Below the pieces are notes generated by a model. The model did no database searches and was not told the origin of the DNA. It worked only from the letters and a program-made list of their open reading frames with translations. Of a stretch of DNA of 64,000 bases, positions 22,205 through 34,436 are shown in pieces. The position numbers and the translations under genes were made by a program. Source of the DNA: Diadema setosum (taxonomy: Eukaryota > Echinodermata > Echinoidea > Diadematoida > Diadematidae); NCBI GenBank assembly GCA_033980235.1, contig CM067067.1:33428451-33492450 (forward strand), written 5' to 3'. The stretch's first letter is position 1. Each line of letters starts with the position of its first letter.

Positions 22205-23772
22205 TTACTGGCTAATAGTAACACTGTCAAAAAGAAACAAAAATACAACTGTACAAACTAACATAATTCAAATTGTAAAATTTCATGATATAAAAATTAA
22301 GTTGTTTCTCTTACATTATGTTGTAAGAATAATTTGCAAAGCAGGAGTAATACGACAGAATAAGTCGGGCTCAATCAAAAACAAAATCAAAACCATGATG
22401 TATATTCCTGATTCGAAACCCCACGTACAGCTACGGTTGCACAGTTCAAGTAGCAATTTGCTTCGAAATAGTATGTAAGAAAAAGGAAATAACCACGCAA
22501 AGTACACAAACAGTGGCTGATGGAAGGGAGAAAGACCACATACTGCCACTGACTGCACAGATCTTACATTGGATAAAATATAAAGGTTGAAATAGTAGGT
22601 CTGATATTTTGTAACTATCAGATTTCAGTGAATACATGGAGTAGCTACATTTTATACCTACGGGTGATTTTTTATCAGTGGGTATCACGTGGTCTGGCGG
22701 CACTTCCCCCTCCACGGATCCATCCCTGTCGCCTGACTCGTCCGCGCCACGCCTTCGAACGGCGTTCACTGGCAACTGGGCAAGAGATTCGCCGAGCTGT
22801 GTTAGCAACACGCCCCTGTCATCGCGAAGGGCTGATGGATGCTGATCTAAAGACACATCCTGAGAAGCTCCATCAGTTGTTGCAGTCCTTATCCCTCTAT
22901 CTTGTGGCCGAGCTTCAGAAGTCCGAGAACCTGTACATGATAAGGATATTACAGCAAGCTTCGTTTCGTTGGCGACATTAGAATGTTTCGCAGGCATTAG
23001 ATTTGCAAAGAGAAACTCTCGATCATTAAAGTTTTAAGAGAATCATATATAGATACAAAAAATACAACATCATAAATTATATTACATTAAATTATGTGGG
23101 TGGGCAGATCCAAACGGGAAAAATTCAATGTAAGGCCTATTAAAAAAAATCTTGGATTATACAACTCTGTGTTATTGATATGATCAATGTTTGACAGAAA
23201 TCGATTCAACTGGGTTCCAGATCTGAGATTGATTGGGATTTTGGAAGCTGTTTATAGACTTTAAACGCTACACACAATGTGCTGTTTCTCTTGAACAATA
23301 ATAAAATAAAGGATGTACTCTATTTATCCATCCATCTATCTGTCTATCTATCTATCTATACACCATATCTATCTATTTATCTAATGATTTCCTTTCTTCT
23401 TTCTTTATTCTTTTAGATCTGGGTGCCTTTCATACGCAGGTTGCAATCAATGCAAGATGGGCGGGATAATAATTTGCACTGACTATGGCAGTAACCTGGA
23501 CCAAAGGATTTCTTAGTTGTGAATATTCAGCTCACTATATTTATATCGATTCATACAATAACGATTGCAAAAGTGTTCTATCAACACTCTCACTACCATA
23601 AGCAAGTTATTTGTATCTCGGATGGTCCCGAGGTGTATAAACGAGTCCATGGGTTACAAAGTAATATGAAAACAACATGCATCGAGTGCGCATACTCACC
23701 TAAAAAGCACACTACCAAATATCCCACGCACAATATTAAGACTGCACAATTTCGCTCTATCAAAAGTATCAT
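21851..23772 (-). CDS. Small single-pass membrane protein (first paralogue), three exons
   Basis: I do not recognise the family. Exons in transcript order are 23700-23772, 22662-22930 and 21851-22039, giving 176 aa. Exon 1 encodes a hydrophobic signal peptide (MILLIERNCAVLILCVGYL) and ends in phase 1 at a GTGAGT donor. Exon 2 encodes a polar, Ser/Asp/Arg-rich segment of about 90 residues, presumably luminal or extracellular, ending in phase 0 at a weaker GTAGGT donor. Exon 3 encodes SRWAKMRFTLIEVG, one membrane span (about residues 122-145), a Cys pair (IRCCK), and a short tail with QTQ, KDMKR and KYSGINPDSD. A type I orientation is inferred. Exon structure, phases and exon 3 sequence match the neighbour at 26257-27656, which strongly supports both models. 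The ATG is the first after an in-frame stop. Confidence 0.8.
22161..22202. repeat. (GT)n microsatellite in intron 2 of the first paralogue
   Basis: A pure dinucleotide run in the intron 22040-22661, close to a poly(G) stretch next to the exon 3 acceptor. Confidence 0.95.
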
Positions 23773-25659
23773 TTCGTCAAAAGATGTATAATAATAGTCC
23801 CTTTCGAAACAGAATAAACTCTTTGTACGATCTAGAGACAGTGCTCAGATCAAAAAGTCGCATTGATAACCACGCAGTTTTATGGTATTCGCTGTGAACG
23901 CGCATGATTACGCGCATCAAGTCAATTGCGCTTACCGAACGCTCTCCCTGTCCACTACTAAAGAGACAGTAGGTGAAGATATCGAAATTTTGTAAGGAAA
24001 TTGTTAAATATGCCTATTTTGACAGATGATTTAATACAGAGAGATTAAAACGGCATCACAAATACAGTCAAATAGCTGTATTATTTGTATATTATATGTC
24101 CATTAGAGGTAATCCGGTGGAAATTATCTGAAAGATGGTCTTTGGTATGATACTATAAGTATTAGGAAGTTTTGCTGGTTATATCGTTCTTTGGCATTGG
24201 TAGTATTGGTAGATGATGCCTAGTTCAAAACAAATACAGTAAATTTATTTAATTGGGAATGGAAAGCATGGTTGTGTGTGTTATTTTGTTGGGTCAGACC
24301 TCAAGTGTATTGTTTCCACTGTATTAGTCCTTTGTAAGTATTCATGAGTTGATGTTTGCGTGCTCAGACTGCAGGCAGTGCCTGTAACCTTCCCATGTTT
24401 GTACATAAATTTGTGTTTTTATCTGCCAGAGTATGATATAATCGTATATCTTTTGCTAGATTTTGTCAAGCTGATTTGGCCACTGCCATTCTGTACATAT
24501 TATGTTGTTTTCATATTTTCTTTTTTTTTCAACTCGATTTTTTTACACACCTCAATCATGGACCCTAGGGTCCATGCCTCAATGTAAGGGTGATTGAGTT
24601 AATAAACTACAAACTATAAACTACACCTTTTGATCACTAGATCTAGAAAGGGCAGAGACAAAAGTAAAATCACCTGATAAAGGGAAGGGCTTTCAGTGAC
24701 AAACGGAGACGAAATGAAATTACATATACATTTATATTATGCGAACAGTGTTGTGGCAGTCGTCACAGCCCATTGTAATTCTATATAACAGTACAAAAGA
24801 AAAGTGGAATGGAGTGAACGATAGGAACACTAAAGCCGGGTCATGGTTAAAAGTCCACGATACATAAGAAGCATCAATAGATCTTCTCTAAATCAATAAG
24901 AAGTCGGTGCAATATATAAGGCAGCTCACATCCAAGTTCAGAAAAAGAAGTAGAAAAACAATGAACCGATGACAAAGAATATTTCCAAATAAAGCTATGG
25001 CAGGCTTCTGTTTTATTCATAATTATACGAGGCATATACTCATCACGTATCAACGGTATATTACAATATTGAAACACATACTTATTGTAAACAAGAGTAT
25101 TTGTGTCACCAGAATCAAAACCTATAAGTATCTCTATACTAACAGCCTGATTCCGTTGAAGAATGGCAAAGAAGACAAACGGTCAGAAAACAATGCACTG
25201 TATTACGAAAATAAGGAAACTGACCTAAACATGCGAAACAGAGATGTCTTTTTTTCAAGCACATTGATATTGAAGAAAATATAAATCACATTATCACTTC
25301 TAATTGTCATCACTTTATTGATAAATCACCAAGGACAAAAATTACTTAATGTCATTAGATTGCAATTTCATATCATAACTGTAAACATGGAAATGAAAAT
25401 TATAAATAATATACACATATCCAAAATACAACATAAATAAACGAAGAGGAAATTTTGGTGTATAAATTATTAAAAAAACAACAACGACACTGAGAGGCCC
25501 ATTAGCTACTAATTTACGCTACCTTAATCTAGCGAACTTGACAGTCTTTATCCTCATACACCCCTGCCTTACTTGCACGTCAGGTGATGCTGATGACTGA
25601 TATAATTGCTTTAATGGTACACAAGGATATGATGTCACAAACATAGTCCAGAAAGAGTA
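23773..25659. other. Spacer between the two paralogous genes
   Basis: No exon is found. The first few hundred bases beyond 23773 should hold the promoter of the first paralogue. The segment around 24300-24625 ends with AATAAACTACAAACTATAAACTAC, which looks like a LINE or SINE 3' tail on the plus strand. Confidence 0.5.
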
Positions 25660-25975
25660 GGGCCCTGTTTCATAAAGCTGTTCGTAATGTTACGCACGAC
25701 TTTACGAACGACTTAGATATGGCAAGCCAAGTGGGTTTCCTAATCATTTTTAATTTCAATTCCTAAAGTGGAAATTTGCAGATGGTAATGATTATTCGTA
25801 CAATTTTACACACATTCTTAGTTGAAAGGGCATTTTCCCCCCCAATGTAATATACAGTCGTACTTTGTTTAAACGTAAAGGAAAAAAAATGGGCACACAT
25901 ATTGACACTTCATATTCCAGTCTCTCGTAAAGTCATGCGTAACTTCACGAATAGCTTTAAATGCAGACAGGGCCC
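25660..25975. mobile_element. MITE with GGGCCCTGTTTCATAAAGC ends, 316 bp
   Basis: Left end: GGGCCCTGTTTCATAAAGCT, then GTTACGCACGACTTTACGA. Reverse-complemented right end: GGGCCCTGTCTGCATTTAAA, then GTTACGCATGACTTTACGA. The inverted repeats therefore extend about 50 bp with small gaps. It is non-coding and inserted just downstream of the second paralogue. Flanks AGAGTA and AGAGCT may be a partial target duplication. Confidence 0.75.
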
Positions 25976-26177
25976 AGAGCTATCGCAGACACCTGCGTCT
26001 CAAACGATCAGAAGCCCAGCTAGCGGACGAGGACTCAACATATAGTTCACATTCCATGGTTACTCTGACCACCATTGTTATGGTTGTAGCGTACACTGGA
26101 CACGATAGGTGAAAGATTTTAGCTGCAGTATCAGCATGTTTAAGGGCACAAAGCGGTGCATACTGTATTTGATTTGA

Positions 26178-26183
26178 TTTATT
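26178..26183 (-). terminator. Possible polyadenylation signal of the second paralogue
   Basis: AATAAA on the minus strand, about 75 bases downstream of the stop codon of the gene at 26257-27656. The surrounding repeated AAATCAAATC could instead be a LINE tail. Confidence 0.35.
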
Positions 26184-26256
26184 TATACAAACATAATATT
26201 GCAAAACATATATATACAAACATAATATTGCCACCCATTATAACCTATCATTGTCA

Positions 26257-27656
26257 TCAATCATCCTCATCGTTATCCTCTTCGTCATCATCTTCCTCGT
26301 CATCTTCCTCCTCGCTGGGCTCACTGTCGGGGTTGAGGCCGACGTATTTCCTACCGTACCGCTTGGAGTCCTTAGCCACACCCTGGGCCTGTGTCTGCCA
26401 TCCCTTGCACGTCTTCAGCAGACACACGCACACGATGATGTTGATGACGAAGACAATGGCGATGGCGAACTCGAGTATGGTAAATTTGAACTTCGACCAC
26501 CGCTCCTGTAAGACATCAAAAGCCAGTTGCAAAATTGGCCAGAGAAAAGTTGCGCAAAGTCATGTTATCATGCAGTAACGGTTTATGCGGTCATGATTAG
26601 CGAATCTATCAATTATATTCATAGAATGTATACATAAGAATGGACATTCACAGGGTATAAAGTGGATTTTGGAAGGATAATCATTCAAACATCATCCCTC
26701 GATGTTCCATAAAAATTATGTCACTTCAAAACATGAATATATCAGTCATGAAGCACTTCAGGAGATGCCTTCGTAAAGTTCTTCAAGCAGACGATCTATC
26801 CTTCTAACAAGTCTTTCAGCCTGTATGGCGTTTCTCATGGAAGGCATGCTTGTTCTGACTTGGATACAAAGTACAACATTCATTTTCGTTTTCTTATCCC
26901 GTGTTCTGACCCCCTGTAGAAGACAATGTTATAATATAATTGATTTATAAGTAAATATACTTACATAGGGCCAATAAGATTTTGAAGAAACCGTTTGCCC
27001 TGGTGCCTCATCCTCGACTTCATCTCCCGCCCCCTCCTCATCTTGCTCAGCAACCTCTCCCCGCAAGAATCGAGTCAACGTTGGGCGTGGCAGATCTGAC
27101 AAGACGTGTTCAATTGACCGGCCGGCCACAAAATTGTCTGCAAGTACAAGACCTAAAGATTGAGAACGTAATGTAACAAAGAAGCTCAATTTGAAGAAAG
27201 AAAAAATACTTTAAAATACTGCTTTATATTTTACATACGAACGCCATAACAAGAATCGCATCAGTGAAATTCGCACCCATTTCTTTACACCCCTGCAACA
27301 TTCATTATGATAATACCTATTTATGAACATGCAGGGTTAATTGCACATCCCCATTCGGTTCTCTGGTCTCTTGATCACCCTGTGATGTCATAATTACGCG
27401 TGATACCTTTCCAACACACGGAAAGTGAGTGAGAAATCAACCCAAGAATTTTGTTTCTGTTTCAGGTTGGTCAAACCGATCAGTCAGATGCTTCATAATT
27501 AGTGATCAAGAATTTCACGCATGCAATAGTGGAATACCATCCATTACTTAAACCAGGGAGGTACAGTCTCACCTCCTTGCTTAAACTGCGGTACGATTCA
27601 CAGTGTGCAAGCTGGGACTCACCAGTAATTGCTAGGAAGACATGCAGTACTGACAT
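26257..27656 (-). CDS. Small single-pass membrane protein (second paralogue), three exons
   Basis: The family is not recognised. Exons in transcript order are 27623-27656, 26965-27152 and 26257-26505, giving 156 aa. The signal peptide MSVLHVFLAITGLVLA spans the exon 1/2 junction (phase 1, GTGAGT donor). Exon 2 adds a segment ending in an acidic stretch (EVAEQDEEGAGDEVEDEAPG) and stops in phase 0 at GTAAGT. Exon 3 begins ERWSKFKFTILEF, crosses the membrane once (about residues 81-104), then reads CKGWQTQ, KDSKR and KYVGLNPDSE, followed by a poly-acidic tail of about 23 residues. Exon 3 is plainly homologous to that of the gene at 21851-23772 (shared RW-K, FT-E, NI, QTQ, KD-KR, KY-G-NPDS). The acidic tail is coded by GAN triplet repeats and may be a repeat expansion. 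The role is unknown; a type I topology with a cytosolic acidic tail is inferred. Confidence 0.85.
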
Positions 27657-28381
27657 CGCATACACCCTCAGTATTCAAGCGCGGAATAACATCTTGGTTT
27701 TGGCTGACCATAATAGGCATAATACTGCCGGTTCTTGGCTCAAGTAAGTAGAGTCGTTCTCTTTGGTTTATGACAATGTTGCATCCCATATCCCAAGCTA
27801 TACGCTATCACACGTGCTACAGGGCCTGCGCGCACGTTTTCTTTCCTTGCTGCGCGCCATGTGTCTTATAAGACACATGATGCGCGTACGCGGCAGTCAT
27901 AAAGCAGAATGATATTCCCGTGTCATATCGGGATTACAACTTTGCCAGCTTAGCTCCCATTTGGCTCCACTCCTGAAACAGGTAACCAAGCATATCCCTA
28001 CAAACAAAAGCCAAACTAATCAACGACACATTTACTCCAACCCTGATCTATCAGCAGTGCCAAACATGGACCCTGACTGAGCCACTTGAGGAGAAATTAA
28101 CTATTATACTTATGAAATGAGATACATGAGAAGAACAATAAAATGGAAAGTAACAAGATAGGGAATAGCACCATCAGATAAAATGATGGGATCAGCACCA
28201 ATCCCCTAACACATCGAACAGGAGAGAAATTGATGTTGCTCGAATGGACACCGCATCATCTTACCTTAAAAGTTACATAATTTATAACATTTATTCTAAC
28301 ATTTCTACCATACCTCCACAAAAATGAGTTTCCAATCATCAATATCAACTTCCTTTAAATACAACTTTATGATTACCTCCA

Positions 28382-28422
<41 letters not shown>
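27657..28422. other. Upstream of the second paralogue; no gene seen
   Basis: It should contain the promoter of the second paralogue. A (TA)n run at about 28383-28422 borders the palindrome described next. No coding exon is found. Confidence 0.5.
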
Positions 28423-28428
<6 letters not shown>

Positions 28429-28586
28429 TTAGAAGAAAGAGTCTCAAGTACGCCATGGATCCAACGATTACAAAAAATTTTTTATTACAAAATAAAAGAT
28501 TTTTATAAAAAAAATTTGTAATAAATTTTTTTTTTTTGTAATCGTTGGATCCATGGCGTACTTGAGACTCTTTCTTCTAATAATTA
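28423..28586. repeat. 55-bp perfect inverted repeat (palindrome) between TA runs
   Basis: Bases 28423-28477 are the exact reverse complement of 28532-28586. The intervening 54 bases are A/T-rich and partly self-complementary too, so the whole 164 bp can fold. The arms contain GGATCCATGGCGTACTTGAG. (TA)n runs lie immediately left (28383-28422) and about 45 bp to the right (28632-28664). The right arm continues into an open frame beginning MAYLRLFLLIITTFEVQ, which is probably fortuitous. Confidence 0.9.
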
Positions 28587-28625
28587 CAACATTCGAAGTC
28601 CAACACGTGGAAAATTCCAAGATGA

Positions 28626-28664
<39 letters not shown>

Positions 28665-28666
<2 letters not shown>

Positions 28667-29235
28667 TTGCTTTTAAACAATAAGAAAATAAAGGTTAGTG
28701 TTTCTACTTCTTGTATACAAGAAGAGCAAAATTTATATGACTCAAATCCAATTTTGAAAAAATTCAGATCAGTGCGGTATAGGGCACTGGTTCACATAAA
28801 GCAAGAGCGCCCTCATCAAGAAGCCAGAGGTATCTGAAATCTATTCAAAACATGTACAAAATATTCCCCAAAACAAAGTGCTCCATCTACTCGCGTATTG
28901 TTAAGTATACATATTCAGCATTTTAACCGTTTCCCTTTTTTCTTTTTATTGCTTTTGTTTTAACGAAAAATAAGGGGGTGCGCGCCCGGTGCGCCCCCGC
29001 CTGGATCCGTCACAGCAAACAATACAAACAAAAAAGTGGAAAGATTTTGACAATATGCAGCAGTTAATTTTCCTCTATTGATTTCTTCAAACTTTTTCCA
29101 ACTAACCGTGAGGTGTGATTCTTTTCGTGTTTGTAAAGTAATATCGGGTTTTCTCTTCTCATTCCCCTTTCCCCCTATCCAGAACATAAAGGTAAGTTTG
29201 ATCACATACAGGCCTGACAGCCATTTTTAAATAAG
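28665..29235. other. Intergenic with a transposon-end fragment
   Basis: About 28972-29018 reads like the outer end of a DNA element of the GGATCCAGGC type (minus strand GACGGATCCAGGCGGGGGCG). No partner end was found nearby. No gene is seen. Confidence 0.45.
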
Positions 29236-30447
29236 TCCATCATCAATTCAATTCAATTCAACTTTATTTTCATTTCCATTAAATAAACAGGGAAACCTAT
29301 ATACAATGTATTGACAGAACATATTTGTAATAATTTCAAAAACCTACATTAACAAGATACATGTGATCATGAGTAACAACATAATTGCATTTTTAGGGTA
29401 TTATTATGCATAGTACAAGGATGGGAATGGAAATGGAGGGTCTTACTAAAATGCCAAGCTTGTACTATATGGAACCCTCAGAAAAATATAAGAGAACGAA
29501 TAATGACTTCATGAAACTACAAACAAAATATGAAACAAAATCAAAGAAACCAATGTCAACTGACATAACTGGTGAGTCCCAGATTGTCCCTCGGATAGGA
29601 CATAAAATGGAGGTCCCGTGTATGAGAGAGTAACAACTCATGCACGTAAAAGATCCCACTTCATTTATTCATCGCAAAGAGCAGGGTGTTTAACTCGGTG
29701 AAGTGGTCCCACCTCACATCCAACTGGACCCAATGGAAGACCAGCTTAACGTAGCTGAATATGGGCTATCCAGCGATCTTCTCAGATGGAAAATATGAAA
29801 CAAACAAAATGAAATAACAGGAAGGAACGAAAAAAGGGAAAACAAGACAAAAGACAAAAAAGAAAAAAAATTAAACTGCAACACACGCCATCGTGGACAC
29901 AAGCAAACTGGATTCCATGATGTAGGAGTAATAAGACTCACCCTTGAATGATATTGCGAAGAATTGGGTACATAATACCGAAAAGAATGCAGAAGAGTGG
30001 ACATATAAAAAGGAGAGAACAGACACAATGATACACTGTTCAATAACAGTAACATCTGAGGAGGACTTATATTTGAGAGATTATTTTACTCTAATAACAG
30101 AAAATAATATTGATATGAAATTGATTAATGCATGTAAAAGAAAGAAATATGACGACTTGATTGAGATAATGAAGCAAACCTAATTCGGTTGTATGTTATA
30201 AGATTTCAATAAAAAATAATTTCATTTTATTCTTGAAAGAATTCAAAGTTCTTGCCGTTACAATATCGTTAGGAAGTGAGTTCCAATACTTTGGCCCATC
30301 GTAGATGAAGGTGTTCTGAGCCAGCAGAGTTCTTAAAAAGGGGAAATGAAATTCATTCGATCGCCTTGTTGGATAATTTGTGAACGGATTTATTTCTTGG
30401 AAACATTGTTTCAAATTTATTTTGTACGCACACACACACACACACAC
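29236..30447 (-). mobile_element. LINE 3' fragment, CR1/L2-like, minus strand
   Basis: A short open frame (30196-30429) matches the extreme C-terminus of LINE reverse-transcriptase ORFs: NYPTRRSNEFHFPFLRTLL, then GPKYWNSLPNDIV. The LINE at 56930-58652 has YPTRRSNEFHLPLLRTIL and GPNYWNSLNHDI, so they are the same or sister families. The minus-strand 3' end at about 29236-29270 is AATAAAGTTGAATTGAATTG, the same (TTGAA)n tail type. The upstream part of the element is missing, cut at a (CA)n run (30427-30449). The tract at 29640-29700 (AAAGAGCAGGGTGTTTAACT) looks like a further dispersed repeat. Confidence 0.7.
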
Positions 30448-30452
30448 ACAAA

Positions 30453-30456
<4 letters not shown>

Positions 30457-30500
<44 letters not shown>
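30457..30500. repeat. (CT)n microsatellite
   Basis: A CT run directly beside a (CA)n run at the broken end of the LINE fragment. Confidence 0.9.
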
Positions 30501-30506
<6 letters not shown>

Positions 30507-30529
30507 TTCTCTCCTCTCTCTTCCGGCAT

Positions 30530-30885
30530 GACAGCGACTTAGTGTAGGGATTTGTTCAGGGTTTTTGTTTCGGAATAGTTAGGTTAGTTATAGGTCTTTT
30601 TGTCCTAGTATCTTGTTTTATCCTTTTTCAATGTATATCAGTCAATCAATCATATAATTTCTTGTATTACGTGTGGGGGGGGGGGGGGATGCACCCTACA
30701 AGCCCAGCTTTTTAGCATTCCTCCCCATTTCCAACATTTTCGTATACTTACAATTTTTCTGTAAACTTATCCTTTATTTTGTATTATGATGAAATGTATG
30801 TACTTGTATTCAATTTCTGTAATATATTTATATGTTTTTGTTGGAAATGAAAAATGAATGAATGAATGAATGAAATGAATGAATC
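30530..30885 (+). mobile_element. Probable LINE 3' UTR remnant
   Basis: Non-coding. It ends in GAAATGAAAAATGAATGAATG, a short tandem tail typical of these LINEs. It shares TTTAGCATTCCTCCCCAT (near 30710) with the segment at 62208-62226. No reverse-transcriptase frame remains. Confidence 0.4.
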
Positions 30886-33800
30886 GCAAATATCTCAACG
30901 TAACAAGAATGGATTTAAGTCGTTTTGCAATCGAAGCCTTTTACGCGGCATTACGCGGCATGCACGGTCATCACCACACAGCTCTGTTAATATTCTTTGC
31001 AGACGAATCATCCTTGTACTCCTTGATTGCTCGAACAATGATATAGCAGAGACATATAGGAATCTCTTTGTTGTAAAGTCTGTCTTCGCCGTATTTTTTG
31101 TTCAATCCAATCATGCCGCATTTCCTTTGCTGGAAGGCATGGAATGATTACGCTGGTCTCCTGAGGAGTCGATTAAAACTCCTACATTCTTTGATGATAG
31201 AAGGATAAAGTGCTGATTACTGTTCATTCGTCTTCTGTAAAGAGCGTATGATTATATCATAAACGCATGAACGAACCTAAAGACTACAAGGGTTGTATCT
31301 GTATCAGTGTAAATTGATGTATAAAACTGTTTGTGTGTGTGTTCATGCATGCGTATGCGTGTGTGTGTTTGTTTGTGTGAGTGCGTATACATATTACATT
31401 ATTAGAAATGATAACTTATTGATTTTATTTCTTGTTCTTTTGATTTTCTGTAGTGGGAGTATATTTAACACGCAAAATCCGTATAAACGAATCACGTCAC
31501 AGCCATCTTTGACATTTTTACATAAAAATGAGCACGTAAGTGCGTGTGTGTGGTCATGTCATAATTGAACCAAACCGAAACCTTAAACACTGAAGCTTCC
31601 TTTCTAGGCCTATACTGCGGCTGGTGGTAAGCTGAAGTCTTGACTTTTAATAGATACTTCCAGTGAGGAATTAAAGAGTCATGTGATTTGCCGGGTTTCC
31701 CCGGCAATAAAGCAGAAGTGAAAGTTATATTGCGGTATAAAACAACGCATATTATTCTAACGGAGATGGAGCCTACATAAAGACCAGTTAAACTCCAGAT
31801 ATATTTTATCAATATGTGAAAAGAGGCTGCCGGATATAATACATGTCCGGTATTTTGATCGGGCAGGGATTTTCATTCTTGTTGACGTAATCCGATAATA
31901 AACCAACATAATGTATGTATGTATGTATGTATGTATGCATGTATGTATGTATGTATGTATTTATGTGTGCGTGTGTTAGTTACAATGCGTATATGGCATA
32001 CAGGTACTTCTTTGTTATATTTTCTCTTTTTTTTTTTAGATATGTAATATACAAAAGGAACATGTTATATTTTGTATCTATATCCATGCACTCTAGAAGG
32101 GAGTATACGGAGAGAAAGATTGAGAGAAAGATAGAGGCAGAAGAGATGACAAAGAAGAGAGAAAGAGAGAGAGAGAGAAAAAAAGGGGAAAAAAGAGGAC
32201 AGAAAAGATACAAACAGAAGTACCAAGAGAGAGATAGAGACAGAATAGAAATGATAGATAGAGGCAAAATTAAGAAAGAGTCAGAGAAAGATAACGGAGG
32301 AAGAGAAGACTCAGATGAGAATAAGTGAGAGAAAGAGAGGGTGTGTGAGAAAAAAGAAAGACAGAGGAAGAACAGAGGGTACACGAAGCATGCAGCGAAT
32401 CAATATCACGATAATAATTATATGAATATTGCAATGACATACAAACTGACTCTTTCTGATCGTGCCCAGAATGGTTCGTCAATTGGATTATGAAAAAAAA
32501 ATGAACACGAACACGTCTGTCAGTACAAAAGACTTTTCTGTTCATGCTCATACTGAAACCACGGTCTGGCCCTATTATTCAGTTACTCGTATAACTCGTT
32601 CTTGAGCCATATTAATTGGTCTGCATGGGGGAGAGAGAGTTACTTAAGGGTGATTCAGAAGATGGATGTTCACTCTTCTGCTTCGTGATCAGCCGGCTGA
32701 TGTACTTTGCCCCAATTATTGTAGATGTACAGTATAATATAATCAGATATGACATAACTGCCATTTGAATGCGCCCGTGTCTCACACGTAATCTCCTGCA
32801 AATGTCAAATGCTGATACACTTTCAATTATTCTTGCTTACATTCACTTGTAATGATACATCCTCATCTGTACCTTGATTCACGTGTTTGATGAAAAATCT
32901 ACTACATATATAACTTCGCCAAGTGTATCGAAAGCGGTTTCGTAAAGCATCCAATTTCCGTTTTTATTTGGGAATATTTGTGAACACAGCTGTGAATTAA
33001 GACAAGTAAAGAAGAGGTGTAAAAAACGAGTATGTATATTTTTATGAACAGGCTTCTTAAATCTATTAGCTCACTTGAAATCTTTCACCGGGGATTTTTG
33101 CTCTGGAAATCCCCGTACGTCCGTGAACAATGTGAAATGTATTCAGCTGGGACATCCGCAAGCTGTGGTGGATTTGGAAAGTGAAACGGACATTTCTTGA
33201 CGGGAAGCAACTCTCCTTATCAGCATGACTCTCAAGATCTAACACATTTTCATTTTTATGTTTATTTCCTCTGAAAACTATACAACACAGAGGTGACATC
33301 ATTACTGGATTCAAATACACAAAGTACGATCATTAATTACTCGTGTAGTCATTAGTCTTTTTAATACAAAATACATATTGTATTGATAAACTTTTTATTG
33401 CCTATCGCACATCACTGGAAGCGACTTGATGAATTGCCAGCAATTGCCTCATTCTACGTTTATTGAATATACGACATTGGTTCTTACAGGATACACATGT
33501 AGATTAATATCCCAGGATTTAGTCCAAGAGATCACCAAGAGATCTGACAGATGACATTATTATGTATGTCACAGTTTGACTGCTTAGGTTCCACCAGAAG
33601 CCGCTGAGTATTAGCAAATATTGTCAACTTTGATCCAAGCATGATGTTGCTGTAATCTATAGTAAAAGAGAAAAAAAAAAACTCCTGCCGTTAAGGAGTG
33701 AAATACTAGAGTAGTTACTGTGTATCAGCATCTGACTGTGATTTGTTTGTTAGCAACAACCCTGTTTTTTTTAAGCATTAAGAGAAATGCTCATGACCAC

Positions 33801-34436
33801 AATATGTGGTGTCTTATCAAGAAATGCAAACTTTTAAACAACACATAAATGAGGGTTCCACGAAGCGGTTTTCTCGCACTTGATCACCTGAAAATGAGAA
33901 TTATCTCCTGCCACTTTCAGTGGGTTTTCCCTTGTCAGATTTTCCCCTTGTCTTCCAGCCAGAAAGTGGTTGAAAGCTTTTTCAAAGCGTGGCAAAGTGT
34001 TAAAAAACAACAAACAAACAAAAAATGGTCAAGCATCTAAAAGGGTGTATCGCTGTTGCAAGTGAGGTAGTTACATTGTGTGTGCATGTTCCGTCCACAC
34101 AGCAACAGGTGCACTAGACTCTGTTAAATTTAGAATAATTCTTAGAATACCCAATAACAGTCCCTCTGATTACTCTCGCTTGTCATTACCAGTATTCCGA
34201 AAATGCTAATTCTGTCATTAAGAGGAGATGATACTTAAATCTGATGATGAAGTCGATTAGATACAGTGAAACTAAACTAACAGAATGGGTGTATCCTGAA
34301 ATATGATTTGACATCTGACTTCTGGTTGAGCTCAAGGACTCGGTTGAGGAATCCGAATTGATATGATAATCATAGAGAGAGAGAGAAAAAAAGCGTTCGT
34401 TTTTCTGATTGCAGCCAGTGAAGTTTCATTTTTCCC
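30886..34436. other. Gene-poor region downstream of the GST gene
   Basis: No supported exon. It holds a (TATG)n run (about 31912-31962) and a purine-rich GA tract (about 32090-32375) whose open frames on both strands are low-complexity artefacts. The part next to 34437 is presumably the 3' UTR of the GST gene. Confidence 0.55.

Noticed and set aside
22628..22981. Plus-strand open frame opposite exon 2 of the first membrane protein gene
   Set aside because: The minus strand has correct splice sites and phase here; the plus frame is its shadow, without a matching splice context.
28553..28837. Frame beginning with a signal-peptide-like MAYLRLFLLIITTF
   Set aside because: It starts in the palindrome arm and runs through a (TA)n repeat; no splice site or conserved motif supports a gene.
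31915..32551. Open frames rich in Arg/Glu/Lys (plus) and Ser/Leu (minus) residues
   Set aside because: Low-complexity translations of a purine-rich tract and a (TATG)n run; no family similarity.
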